From positions 496,001 through 560,000 of the forward strand of contig JBFWVA010000001.1 of assembly GCA_050246995.1 (NCBI GenBank): a stretch of DNA of 64,000 bases, in the 5' to 3' direction. The number at the start of each line of letters is the position of its first letter. The stretch's first letter is position 1. Shown here piece after piece: positions 8,119 through 16,681 of this stretch. The DNA comes from SHVO01 sp050246995 (GTDB lineage: Bacteria; Pseudomonadota; Alphaproteobacteria; Rhodospirillales; Rhodospirillaceae). The notes below the pieces were generated by a model. The model saw only the letters and a list, made by a program, of their open reading frames with translations. It was not told where the DNA came from and searched no databases. The translations under genes were made by a program, and so were the position numbers.

Positions 8119-9107
8119 GTGAAAAGATAAATCCGGTTCTGGTTGAAGTCGTCCGCGGCAACGAAGTGGAAAGCCTGCATCGGGGCGCGGCGTGCGTGAT
8201 CGACACCGCGGGGCGCGTTTTGCATCAATGGGGCGACATCGAGCACGCTGTGTGCCCGCGTTCAGCCATCAAACCTTTTCAAGCTATTCCCCTGTTGGAA
8301 AGCGGTGCGGCCGATGCCGCCAAACTGAGCGCGGAGGAATTGTCGCTGGCCTGCGCCTCACACGGCGGCGAACCCGCGCACGTGGTCCGGGTCGGCGCTT
8401 GGCTGGAGCGCATCCGCTGCACACCCGCGGACCTGGAATGCGGCACGCATCCACCTACGAATACGCAGGCCGCGGAAACGCTGCTGCGAGCGGGCGAGGC
8501 GCCCTGCCCTTTGCATCACAACTGCTCCGGCAAACATACCGGCTTCCTTACCCTGGCCCGCCACGCCGGCTGGGCAACGACGGGCTACACGGACGCTAAC
8601 CACCCCGTGCAACGCGGCGCGATCGAATCGCTGGCCCGCATGGCCGGATGTGATGCTGGCAGATGGCCGGTGGTGCGTGATGGATGCAGCGCCGCGAACG
8701 TGTTTCTTCCGCTGAGCGCCCTTGCGCGCGCCTGGGCGCAGCTGGGAACAACGCCCGCCTCGGCCCGCCTCGTGGCGGCCATGAAAGCGCATCCGGTGCT
8801 CATGTCGGGTCACGGGTATCCGTGTGCGACGATGATCGGCGCGTTAAAGGGCCACGCTATCGTGAAGACGGGAGCCGAGGGCGTCTACGCCGCCGTCGTG
8901 CCGGAGCGCGGCCTCGGGATCGCGGTAAAGATCGATGACGGCACGGGGCGGGCCTCTGTGATCGCCATGGCGGCGCTGCTCACATGGCTGGATGCTTTTA
9001 CACCGGAGTCCGCGGACACGATACACGCCTTGCGCACGCCGCCGATCAAAGCCGCCGCAGGGGGTGTGACGGGGCATCTTCGTCCCGCCGCCGGGTGGCT
9101 TACTTGA
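8115..9107 (+). CDS. L-asparaginase II family protein (rhizobial type)
   Basis: 330 residues, the normal size for the Asparaginase_II family typified by the thermolabile enzyme of Rhizobium etli, unrelated to the E. coli AnsA/AnsB fold. Family landmarks seen are EVVRGNEVES at the N-terminus, CPRSAIKPFQ, ASHGGE, HHNCSGKHTGF and DGCSAANVFLP. The reaction expected is asparagine to aspartate and ammonia in the cytoplasm; no signal peptide is present. Start ATG overlaps the ilvA stop. The last 8 bases overlap the 3' end of the convergent isochorismatase-like gene. Confidence 0.9.
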   Translation: MSEKINPVLVEVVRGNEVESLHRGAACVIDTAGRVLHQWGDIEHAVCPRSAIKPFQAIPLLESGAADAAKLSAEELSLACASHGGEPAHVVRVGAWLERIRCTPADLECGTHPPTNTQAAETLLRAGEAPCPLHHNCSGKHTGFLTLARHAGWATTGYTDANHPVQRGAIESLARMAGCDAGRWPVVRDGCSAANVFLPLSALARAWAQLGTTPASARLVAAMKAHPVLMSGHGYPCATMIGALKGHAIVKTGAEGVYAAVVPERGLGIAVKIDDGTGRASVIAMAALLTWLDAFTPESADTIHALRTPPIKAAAGGVTGHLRPAAGWLT

Positions 9108-9651
9108 TCAGTTTGCTCAGCTCCTTGAACTCCGGCGTACCGGAGACGTGGAGCCACTCGAACACCGCCATTTCGGTAGTGATCAAGCCGACCTTTTCCG
9201 CAGCGTAACGTTCTTTCGCAATATTGACGCTTTCAGGTTTGCGGGACGTCACCGCATCCGCAACGACAAAAACGCTCAACCCGCCTCCGGCGAAGCCGAG
9301 CGCGCTTTGCAGTACGCAGACATGGGATTCAATTCCGCACAGGATGAGTTGGGTGCGGCCGTCCGACGCGAGAGCGCGAATACGCGTGTTGATGCCGGAA
9401 TCCGCAGCGCAGGAAAAATGCATTTTCTCCATGACCGGCGCATCGCCTTTGACATTGTCCAAACGCGCGACCGTCGCACCGAGGCCTTTACGATATTGCT
9501 CGGAGACCGTCACTGGGATGCCAAGGCGGTGCGCGGCCTGCATCAGGATCGCGCAATTCTCCACCATGCGCTCACCCTCGTGCATGGCCGGCAGTAGACG
9601 GTCCTGGACATCGACCACAAGAAGCTGGCTGCGCGCGCGATCAAGCAACAT
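9100..9651 (-). CDS. isochorismatase-fold cysteine hydrolase
   Basis: 183 residues from ATG 9651, chosen because GAGGGG lies about 8 bases upstream; the frame could run to 9684 without a ribosome site. The catalytic triad of the family is visible as D14 (VVDVQD), K76 (MEKMHF) and C112 (GIESHVCV). The family includes nicotinamidases, isochorismatases and the YcaC-like hydrolases; this protein lacks the metal-binding His cluster expected of nicotinamidase, so YcaC/isochorismatase-like hydrolase is the best label. Substrate unknown. Confidence 0.88.
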   Translation of the reverse strand: MLLDRARSQLLVVDVQDRLLPAMHEGERMVENCAILMQAAHRLGIPVTVSEQYRKGLGATVARLDNVKGDAPVMEKMHFSCAADSGINTRIRALASDGRTQLILCGIESHVCVLQSALGFAGGGLSVFVVADAVTSRKPESVNIAKERYAAEKVGLITTEMAVFEWLHVSGTPEFKELSKLIK

Positions 9652-9742
9652 GTTACAGGCCCCTCGTCCGTGATCTTTCACCATAAAGCGGCGCCCGCCA
9701 ACGGCCTACAGAAAGGTAGGGGGGCGTGCTAACCTTCGCCGC

Positions 9743-9985
9743 ATGAACCAAGCCGTCGGAAGCACCATGAACCGCAAGGCGATCATCATCTTGATGACCG
9801 TCGGCATTTTCATTGTGCTGTCCATGCTCATGCTTTTGTTTTTTGAAGGTTGGCCGCCGTGGCCTGTGATCTTCTGGTTCACCGTGAGCCACGCGTTCTT
9901 CTGCGCGGTCGTAATCCGGGTGAGGCCGTTCACCGGCCCTTACAATGAGCCCATGGCCGAGCCCGAACTACCGAGGTTGGACTAA
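9743..9985 (+). CDS. small two-helix membrane protein
   Basis: 80 residues (72 if translation begins at ATG 9767, which has GGAAG a few bases upstream). Two hydrophobic segments (IIILMTVGIFIVLSMLMLLF and IFWFTVSHAFFCAVVI) are separated by a Pro/Trp-rich turn (EGWPPWP), and the C-terminal tail is hydrophilic with Pro and Glu. No family recognised. It is followed 3 bases later by a small basic gene on the same strand, so the two likely form a unit. Confidence 0.6.
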   Translation: MNQAVGSTMNRKAIIILMTVGIFIVLSMLMLLFFEGWPPWPVIFWFTVSHAFFCAVVIRVRPFTGPYNEPMAEPELPRLD

Positions 9986-9988
9986 CCC

Positions 9989-10168
9989 GTGGCCAAAAAA
10001 AACAAAGGAACGGGCAAGACCCCGCCGCCACCGGCGGCTGAAGACGACACCGCGGCGCAACGCCGTGTTGCGTTGCTGCGTCACAAACTGACCAAGGCTA
10101 TGGACGATCCGCTCATGCGCGATCAGATCGTGAAAGCCATTCGATCCATGATGATCGAGGACAAGTAA
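9989..10168 (+). CDS. 59-residue basic/helical protein, GTG start
   Basis: Frame with GTG at 9989, three bases after the stop of the membrane protein gene. The product begins with a Lys-rich stretch (KKNKGTGK), a Pro run, then a charged helix-forming region (AQRRVALLRHKLTKAMDDPL) and ends IRSMMIEDK. No family recognised. The codon use matches the neighbours and the spacing suggests translational coupling, which supports it as real despite its length. Confidence 0.5.
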   Translation: MAKKNKGTGKTPPPPAAEDDTAAQRRVALLRHKLTKAMDDPLMRDQIVKAIRSMMIEDK

Positions 10169-10293
10169 GGGTTTGTCCTTAGGCCAAGCCGCCGGCCTTT
10201 TTGACCGGCGTCAATCCGGCGGTAACTCGTTTCTGTTCCACTCGTCCTCAATACCGCCCGGTACAGATCACCGAAGACATCAAGGCGTTCAGT

Positions 10294-10899
10294 ATGAGTT
10301 TTGTTAAGACGTTCGATTTCTTCAGGGCGAAGACGCCGGGCCCGGCGCCGGCCGACGAACGCGAGGCGGCAGACTGGTCGCCGGAATGCCTCGCGTTCTT
10401 GCATTACTGGACGTCCTTACGCACCGGCCCGGGCATTCCGACATCGGAAGCCTTTCTGGACATGCCCTCAACGCGGTTCGCGCCGTTTGTATATATCGTC
10501 GAACTTCTGGACGGCGCCCCCGTTGTGCGATTGCAAGGCACCCAGCTCGAGCAGGCTTGGGCCCGCGACCTGACAGGCGGGGATTTCTTTCCCGGCCGCT
10601 CGCCGCGATTCCGCGCCGCCGCCGTCGCGAATATGAACGCCGTGCTCACGCATCCCTGCGGTCACCTGGCGCGCTCGACGTATGCAACGTCTAAAGGCCG
10701 CAGGATCACATCCGACTGGATTCAGCTGCCGCTTGATGTTCGCGCGGCGCGCGCCCCGCGCATTGTCGGCGCGGTATTCCAGCACACCGGACGCAACTTC
10801 GGTGAAGTCGCGACGCATCATTTCGAGCTGCATAAACTGGCGTGGATTGACGCCGGCTGGGGTGTTCCGGCGAACGGCCCCACACCGCTGGCGTCGTAG
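10294..10899 (+). CDS. PAS-like (PF07310-type) protein of unknown function
   Basis: 201 residues from ATG 10294; the open frame begins at 10201 but the preceding residues do not look domain-like. It resembles the alphaproteobacterial single-domain PAS_5 group: a conserved start region with LHYW and GIPTSEAFLDMPSTRFAPFV, a central sheet (VVRLQGTQLEQAWARDLTGGDFF), and an end with HFELHKLAWIDAGWGVP. No output domain is attached. A sensory or regulatory role is plausible from the fold only. It is convergent with the crotonase gene, only 1 base apart. Confidence 0.75.
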   Translation: MSFVKTFDFFRAKTPGPAPADEREAADWSPECLAFLHYWTSLRTGPGIPTSEAFLDMPSTRFAPFVYIVELLDGAPVVRLQGTQLEQAWARDLTGGDFFPGRSPRFRAAAVANMNAVLTHPCGHLARSTYATSKGRRITSDWIQLPLDVRAARAPRIVGAVFQHTGRNFGEVATHHFELHKLAWIDAGWGVPANGPTPLAS

Positions 10900-10900
10900 C

Positions 10901-11680
10901 TCAACTTGGGAAAACAGGCTTGCGCTTGGCCATGAAGGCCGCGTGGCCTTCCTTGAAATCGGGTCCCGAGATCGCATCGGCAAAGGCCGCGCGTGTTTCC
11001 GGCGTGTCGTCCTTCGCGCCGTCCAGCACCATCTGGACGTGACCTTTCATCGCCTTGACGGAGAACGGCGAGGCATCCGCCAGCATGACCGCGTAAGCCC
11101 TCACTGTATCCTCGAGCCGGTGAGGATCGACAAGGCGGTCAAGGAGCCCGATAGCGAAGGCCTCCGCGCCATCAAGAATGCGCCCGGTAAAGAGCATATC
11201 GCGTGCCCGCGCTGCGCCGACCACATCGACGAGGCGCTTCGTATCGGCGACGCTGTAAACGAGACCCAAGCGCGCCGGAGGAATACCGAAACGCGCCGTG
11301 GTGTCTGCGAAGCGGAAGTCGCAGCACAGGGCAATGCCGCATCCCGCACCCACACACGGACCGCTGATTTTAGCTAACGTGGGCTTGGAGACGCGGTGGA
11401 GCTTCTTTTCCGACTGGTGAATGATCTCGGACGCGGCGGGAGCGGTCGAAGGGTCCAGCGCGACCTCACCAAACTCCTCGATGTCGGAACCGGCGGCGAA
11501 AGCACCACCTTCGCCAGTCACAACAATCACTTTCACAGAAGGATCGCGATCGGCGGCGCCGACGAGGTGAAGCAACTGACGCCACATCTCGATGGTGATG
11601 GCGTTGCGCTTGGCGGGTTGGTTGAAATGAATGGTCGCGACGGCGCCGTCGCGCGTCGAGAAAACAGCATCGTCTGACAT
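10901..11680 (-). CDS. enoyl-CoA hydratase/isomerase (crotonase) family protein
   Basis: 259 residues, standard for the family. The two oxyanion-hole segments are visible (GAFAAGSDIEEF and GPCVGAGCGIALCCDFR). The second catalytic region, normally with Glu, reads ARFGIPPARLGLVYS, where the usual acidic residue is not evident, so simple hydratase activity is uncertain and another crotonase reaction is possible. It starts 3 bases after the end of a Tlc/MFS-type carrier gene, so both are likely in one transcript. Confidence 0.88.
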   Translation of the reverse strand: MSDDAVFSTRDGAVATIHFNQPAKRNAITIEMWRQLLHLVGAADRDPSVKVIVVTGEGGAFAAGSDIEEFGEVALDPSTAPAASEIIHQSEKKLHRVSKPTLAKISGPCVGAGCGIALCCDFRFADTTARFGIPPARLGLVYSVADTKRLVDVVGAARARDMLFTGRILDGAEAFAIGLLDRLVDPHRLEDTVRAYAVMLADASPFSVKAMKGHVQMVLDGAKDDTPETRAAFADAISGPDFKEGHAAFMAKRKPVFPS

Positions 11681-11683
11681 GGT

Positions 11684-13033
11684 CTACTCCGCTGGCGCTT
11701 CGGCGGTACGCAACATGGTTTGCGGCTTACGGTCATAGGCGCGGCCCAAGAACCACCCGAGCACGACCCAAATCGCGGCAAGCGCCGCCGCGACCAGACT
11801 TGCGCCGGTAGGCCCGCTGCCAAGCACATCGAGCGCTGTTTTCGCCTGCCCCCCAACGTAGTCAGCCGCGCGATAGACCGGGACATCGATGAAGTTCTTG
11901 GCTTTGTATTTTGTCTCGGTATCGAAGGCACTGAACAGCATTTCGCGTCCCGGACGCACAAGCGCGTATTCACCCCAGCGGCGCGCAACCAGCACGACCA
12001 GCACCACCGAAAGCACAGGCGCCATCGCTAGCGCCACAAAACCGATGACCATGGCACAGGGCACGATGGTGAGCAGCGCGCGCACTCCAAGAGTCGAGGC
12101 GATACGGCCGGTAAGGAACAACTGGGTAAGGATCGTCAACGACTGCACGATGATATCGATATTCGCAAACACCTGCGTGCGGCGACCGGTATCGGAAAAC
12201 GATTCTTCGACGATACGGAGTTGCTCGAAATAGACGAACGTGTTCGCGGCCGAAAGCAACACGACGAAACCCGCGATACCCCAAAGGAAGGGCGAGCGGA
12301 GCACGATCCCGATCCCGGCGAAAGGGTTGCCGCCCGTAGCCGCATCCACCGGGCGCTCCTCGCCCACGCGCGTGACGGCGGCGTTTTCGCTGGAGGTCCA
12401 GATGCGGATGAGAATGCGCTGACAAACGATCGCGCCAATGAAACCTACGGCGCCGATAAACAAGATCCCTGAGTTGCCGACGCTATCGACCGCGAAACGC
12501 GTGACGATCGGGCCCATCAGCGCGCCCGCGGTGCCGCCGGCGGAAATGAATCCAAAGAGACGTTTGGCTTGGACGCTGGAGAAAATCTCCAGAAGAAAGC
12601 TCCAGAACAAAGACACCAGCATCAGATTGAGAACACTGATCCAGACGTAGAAGAACGCGCCCACGGCCCGGCTGTTTTCGTCCGCACGGAAGACGAGACC
12701 CACCGCGACAAAAATGATCGCGACCGCGCCGTAGATCCACGGCAACAGGAGGCCGCGCCGAACCCGCGCAACCAGCCACCCAAAAGCCGGCACGATCGCG
12801 ATCGAGAAGGCCGCGGTATAGAGCCAAAGGTCGGCGACGTAGGCGCGCCCCAAAAGGGTGGCGATGGTTTCGCGCACAGGACGGACGGCGAAATAGCTGC
12901 CGAGCACGAAGAAGAACAGGAAAAACGCCGCAAGAACGGTTGAGAGTTCGTGCCCTTCGACTTTAGCGAGCGAATTCACCACGCGTGAAAGGCGCGATTG
13001 CGAGGCGGATGGCGGTGACGAAGCAGACGACAT
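11684..13033 (-). CDS. Tlc-like/MFS 12-helix carrier
   Basis: 449 residues from ATG 13033; the frame extends to 13162 but the extra part would run into the divergent promoter region and is not membrane-like. About 12 hydrophobic helices are visible. The first helix region (FFLFFFVLGSYFAVRPVRETIA) is characteristic of bacterial relatives of NTP/NDP exchange (Tlc) carriers, which NCBI-type annotation places within the MFS clan. A nucleotide substrate is not established here; free-living bacteria carry many such homologues of unknown transport role. Divergent from the next MFS gene. Confidence 0.8.
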   Translation of the reverse strand: MSSASSPPSASQSRLSRVVNSLAKVEGHELSTVLAAFFLFFFVLGSYFAVRPVRETIATLLGRAYVADLWLYTAAFSIAIVPAFGWLVARVRRGLLLPWIYGAVAIIFVAVGLVFRADENSRAVGAFFYVWISVLNLMLVSLFWSFLLEIFSSVQAKRLFGFISAGGTAGALMGPIVTRFAVDSVGNSGILFIGAVGFIGAIVCQRILIRIWTSSENAAVTRVGEERPVDAATGGNPFAGIGIVLRSPFLWGIAGFVVLLSAANTFVYFEQLRIVEESFSDTGRRTQVFANIDIIVQSLTILTQLFLTGRIASTLGVRALLTIVPCAMVIGFVALAMAPVLSVVLVVLVARRWGEYALVRPGREMLFSAFDTETKYKAKNFIDVPVYRAADYVGGQAKTALDVLGSGPTGASLVAAALAAIWVVLGWFLGRAYDRKPQTMLRTAEAPAE

Positions 13034-13168
13034 GGCGTTCCAGTCCCTCCCGAGAGCCGCAGTACTATAAGCGGGTTTTTTGACGAAAGTCTCGATCAAC
13101 CCACGTGGATAAGCCGTCACACAACGCGCGGGTTCGCACACGCAAGCGGCTTCTGCTACCATCGCATT

Positions 13169-14416
13169 ATGCCGTCCTTGCCGAATTTCGCTGCGTTCCG
13201 CCGCACCCTTTCCAACCGCAACTTCGCCATGTTCACCGCCGGGAATCTCATCTCGGTGATCGGCAGCTGGATGCAGCGTGTCGCGGTGGGCTGGTTGACA
13301 TGGGAGCTGACGGGATCAGCGGCATGGCTCGGCGCGGTGGCGTTTGCCGAGTTCATGCCCACGATCATTATCGCGCCCATTATCGGCGCACTCGCGGACC
13401 GCTACGACCGACGCAAGATCGCGCTTGTCGGGCAAGCGTTGGCGACAGCGCAGGCGGCCGCACTCGCGATCCTGACGGTGACGGGATTTGTGACGCCGCT
13501 CTGGATCCTCTTCCTTCAACTTGCGTCCGGCATCATCCAGCCCGCGACACAAACCGCGCGCCTGGTGCTGGTGCCGAGCCTGGTGCCGCGCGAAAACCTC
13601 GGCAACGCCGTAGCCATCACTTCTATGACCTTCAATATGGCGCGCATCCTCGGCCCGGCGATTTCGGGGCTGATGATCGCCACTATGGGCGCGGGCTATT
13701 CCTTCGCCGTGAACGCCGCGAGCTATTTCTTTGTTATCGCCTCGCTCATGGCGATGACCGTGCCGGCGCGGGCACCGAGCGCCAGCTCTCCGGCCTCATT
13801 CTGGATTTCGGTGTGGACCGACATCGCGGAAGGCGCACGCTACGTCTGGACGCACAAGGAGCTGCGCATCGCCATCGGTCTCATCGCCTGTTGCAGCGTG
13901 CTGACATGGCCGCTGAGCGACCTCATGGCGGGGATCGCCGACAAACAACTCGGTCACGGCGTGGCCGGCCTTGCCACGATGACGTCGGCCCAAGGCGTAG
14001 GCGCGATCTGCGCGGGTCTTTTCGTCGCCCAACGCAGCAATCACGAGAATGCGCTTCGCATCGCGCTGATCTGCGCCATTTTCAACGGGATGGTGCTGAT
14101 CGCTTTCGGCTTCAATAAAAGCTTCCTGATCGCCGTGCCTTTAGTGGCCGGGATCGGCCTCCTCGGCGTCCTCACCAGCATCAGCACCCAGACCGTGACG
14201 CAAATGGTGGCGGACGACCGGATGCGCGCGCGCACCATCAGCACGTGGTACACTGTCACCCGCGTCGGGCTTGCGTCGGGAGCCCTCATTCAAGGTACTG
14301 TCGCTAACGTCACCGGGTTCACTTTTCCGTTGGTGCTGGCCGGCGGGCTGACGCTTGCCGTGGGTTTGTATTTCCATCGCCTGCACAAGAAACCCGCCCG
14401 CAGGGAAGGCGCTTAG
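13169..14416 (+). CDS. MFS exporter of the MFS_3/EntS-like group
   Basis: 415 residues with ~12 hydrophobic helices. The N-terminus (FRRTLSNRNFAMFTAGNLIS, GSWMQRVAVGWLTWELTGSA) and the loop GALADRYDRRK match the MFS_3 group that includes the enterobactin exporter EntS. Substrate cannot be inferred. ATG at 13169 has no obvious ribosome site, and a possible TACCAT -10 element at about 13157-13162 would put the transcript start at or near the ATG, so the message might be leaderless. Divergent from the Tlc-like carrier. Confidence 0.9.
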   Translation: MPSLPNFAAFRRTLSNRNFAMFTAGNLISVIGSWMQRVAVGWLTWELTGSAAWLGAVAFAEFMPTIIIAPIIGALADRYDRRKIALVGQALATAQAAALAILTVTGFVTPLWILFLQLASGIIQPATQTARLVLVPSLVPRENLGNAVAITSMTFNMARILGPAISGLMIATMGAGYSFAVNAASYFFVIASLMAMTVPARAPSASSPASFWISVWTDIAEGARYVWTHKELRIAIGLIACCSVLTWPLSDLMAGIADKQLGHGVAGLATMTSAQGVGAICAGLFVAQRSNHENALRIALICAIFNGMVLIAFGFNKSFLIAVPLVAGIGLLGVLTSISTQTVTQMVADDRMRARTISTWYTVTRVGLASGALIQGTVANVTGFTFPLVLAGGLTLAVGLYFHRLHKKPARREGA

Positions 14417-14488
14417 GGCATATATCTCGCGCCGCCGGATCGCGGTATGCTACCGGCATAAGAACGTTTCGAAACGAGGAGATTGACC

Positions 14489-15076
14489 ATGGGTATGAGC
14501 GCGGAAGCTGGGATTCTTGGCGTTGTGGCGGCGGTGGCGGTGGTTTTGACCGTCGCGTCCATGAGCGCCCGGGACAGCATGGCCCAAGCGAGCGCGGGCC
14601 CCGCGGACGCCTGTGCGCTGCTGAAGGACTCGGAAGTCGCCTCCACCTTGAAACTGAAGGTGATGCCGGCGGACCGCCGCGACGACGGTAAGCTGGATCA
14701 TAAGGAAGGCTACGAGGGCGCCTACTCATCGACCTGCGTGTGGCGCGTCGAGGAAGATCAAGGCAAGGACAGCGTCGATCTGCCCATGGCCGGCATGCGC
14801 TTCGCAATCCTAAACGCCATTACCTGGCCGAAGGGCAGCGGCAAGGCCAAGCACTTTCTTGAGGAATTTTATGTGGTGGCCGAGCAGGGCATCATCCCCG
14901 CCAAACCGGTGCAAGTACCGGGTATCGGCGACGACGCGCTATGGTGGGGCGATGGTCTCGCCTCGCGCGTCGGCGATGTGAGCTTTGGCGTGTCGGTGTT
15001 CCTACAGAACGGCGACAAAGTCACCCAGCGCGGCATGGAAGAAGCGCTGGCGAAAAAGATCGCGGGCCGCCTCTAA
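14489..15076 (+). CDS. secreted protein of unknown function
   Basis: 195 residues. ATG 14489 follows GAGGAGA (14476-14482) by 6 bases, a very good site; a TTG two codons earlier is less likely. A signal peptide is apparent (hydrophobic VVAAVAVVLTVASM, then SMAQASA). The mature part begins DACALLKDSEVASTL, a pattern seen in several small secreted or lipid-anchored proteins of the DUF3558 type, but the match is weak and I do not assign a family. Two Cys may form a disulfide. Convergent with the DUF1761 gene, 3 bases apart. Confidence 0.8.
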   Translation: MGMSAEAGILGVVAAVAVVLTVASMSARDSMAQASAGPADACALLKDSEVASTLKLKVMPADRRDDGKLDHKEGYEGAYSSTCVWRVEEDQGKDSVDLPMAGMRFAILNAITWPKGSGKAKHFLEEFYVVAEQGIIPAKPVQVPGIGDDALWWGDGLASRVGDVSFGVSVFLQNGDKVTQRGMEEALAKKIAGRL

Positions 15077-15079
15077 ACT

Positions 15080-15481
15080 CTAGTCGACGAGCGAGATCGC
15101 GGCGCCCATCGCAAGATAGGTGACGACGGTGTTCGCGCCGTTGATCAGCGAGAGTTTCCCCGACATCCCGTGAAAGCGGTCGCGCATAAGCTGATTAGTG
15201 ACGATCAAGCCCACCGACAGGCCGAGCGCGATGTGCAGCGCGTCCATCAGCGTTACCGCGCCCATTGCTTTAATAGCGTGAGCGAGGACGAACGCTGAAA
15301 TCAGATTCATCAGAAGAGCATTAGGCACCGCGACTTTCGGGCTGCCTAGTTCTTCCATGGACTTGCCGAGCTCCTTCATCCAAGCCGCGCCGAATACTGC
15401 CGGCATGTACCAGATAAAGCCGATGACCATGGCGAGGGCGGCCGCGGCGATGGCGCCCAGCCAATTGAAGTCAGCGAACAT
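15080..15481 (-). CDS. DUF1761 family membrane protein
   Basis: 133 residues from ATG 15481, which overlaps the stop of the DUF423 gene (TGATG). Four hydrophobic segments are seen, with the family's pattern in the first helix and loop (IGFIWYMPAVFGAAWMKELG). Function of the family is unknown. Last gene of a probable three-gene operon with the HD hydrolase and DUF423 genes. Confidence 0.85.
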   Translation of the reverse strand: MFADFNWLGAIAAAALAMVIGFIWYMPAVFGAAWMKELGKSMEELGSPKVAVPNALLMNLISAFVLAHAIKAMGAVTLMDALHIALGLSVGLIVTNQLMRDRFHGMSGKLSLINGANTVVTYLAMGAAISLVD

Positions 15482-15894
15482 CAGGTCTTTCTCCCTTGCG
15501 AACGTGACGCCGCCATGACCGCGCCGGCAGCGAACAACAACCAACCGATCATAACAGCGAAACCACCCCACGGCGCGAAGAAGCCAGGGCCCGCAAAGGA
15601 GATGGAGTAAAGCGCGCCGGAAAAGAGCACCGTCCCGGCGGCGAAGGCAAAGACGGCCAGGCGCAAGATCGATTGGGCGCGGGTATCAACAACGCGTTCC
15701 GCAACGGTCGTTGCGATCAACAAACCAAGAGCGTGGTTCATCTGGAAATTGGCGCCTTCCTTGAACCACACCACGGCCTGCTCCATGGCAGGCGCCATGG
15801 TCACAAGGCCGTGCGCGGCGAAGGCGTCGGCGCAAACGGACATCAACGCCATGACAGCGCCGAAGACATAAAAGGTCATCGCGAAACGGCTCAT
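15481..15894 (-). CDS. DUF423 (YgdD-like) membrane protein
   Basis: 137 residues, four transmembrane segments. Hallmarks of the family are DAFAAHGL in the first helix region, NFQMNHALGLL in the second, and GTVLFSGALY in the third. Function is unknown in all members. It starts 11 bases after the HD-domain gene and overlaps the next gene by 1 base, giving a tight operon. Confidence 0.9.
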   Translation of the reverse strand: MSRFAMTFYVFGAVMALMSVCADAFAAHGLVTMAPAMEQAVVWFKEGANFQMNHALGLLIATTVAERVVDTRAQSILRLAVFAFAAGTVLFSGALYSISFAGPGFFAPWGGFAVMIGWLLFAAGAVMAASRSQGRKT

Positions 15895-15905
15895 TGGCTC
15901 TCCTG

Positions 15906-16550
15906 TTAACGCGCCTGAAGCGCGAGGGCTTTTTCAAGGATTCGGAAACCGTCAAGGAACTGACGTTCCGCCGCCGCCACGGGAAGCGGCGTCAGGGTTA
16001 CGTCCTTGAGGGGCTTTTCCTTGAAGTTGAGGACATTCTTGCATTCGGCGGCGGTAAAGCCGGCGAGCTGAACCGCCTCGGTGGCGGCGGCGATGATGTC
16101 GGCTTTCTTGATCAGGGCCTTGTCGTCGGCTGACAGGACGGGCTTCAACCCAAAGCGGATGTAAATCGCCGCCGTGAGGCGGCGCTCGACCTCCTTGAAG
16201 ACGTCCCCGACGACCGCCTTCAAAGGGGTGATGAGGTCGTGAGTCACGTATTCCGAGGCGTCATGGAGCTTCGTCGCCATCAGCAGACTGGCCGGTGCGC
16301 GCGGCTTCAGGCGCCGCATGATCTCAACCGTAAGGTCTGAATGCTGCGCCACACTCCAACCGTGGGCTCCACGGGTCTGGCCGTTCCAGCGCGTGTTACG
16401 AGCCAGACCCAGGGCGATATCCTCGATCTCGATGTCGAGGGGGGAGGGTTCCACCAGGTTCAGCCGGCGGCCGGACAGCATGCGCTGCCAGGTCCGGGGG
16501 GCATGATCCGCGAGGGTGGCCCGAGCCGGCTTGGCGGGGGTCGTCTTCAC
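15906..16550 (-). CDS. HD-superfamily phosphohydrolase (YfbR-like)
   Basis: 214 residues. The metal-binding set of the HD fold is in place: H70 (VAQHSD), H96-D97 (KLHDASE) and D151 (KKADIIAAA), in the spacing of YfbR-type 5'-deoxynucleotidases. The conserved WxxQxRGAHGWSVAQHS stretch also fits the alphaproteobacterial phosphohydrolase group. Substrate is not determined; dNMP is the known one for YfbR. First gene of the operon with DUF423 and DUF1761 proteins. Confidence 0.87.
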   Translation of the reverse strand: MKTTPAKPARATLADHAPRTWQRMLSGRRLNLVEPSPLDIEIEDIALGLARNTRWNGQTRGAHGWSVAQHSDLTVEIMRRLKPRAPASLLMATKLHDASEYVTHDLITPLKAVVGDVFKEVERRLTAAIYIRFGLKPVLSADDKALIKKADIIAAATEAVQLAGFTAAECKNVLNFKEKPLKDVTLTPLPVAAAERQFLDGFRILEKALALQAR

Positions 16551-16681
16551 TGTATGTCCTTCAAAAGCTTTGAGTTGTCCGGGAGAAAGAATACCTTAAA
16601 ACTTGCGAAATATGATCCCGGGGAACGGGCTGGAATGGCGCCGGTGAAAAACTACGCCTTCAGGGGAAGAGCACGTAACGT

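Noticed and set aside
13105..14118. 337-residue frame overlapping the MFS gene in another frame
   Set aside because: Product is Arg/His-rich; the MFS frame shows clean transmembrane helices and family motifs.
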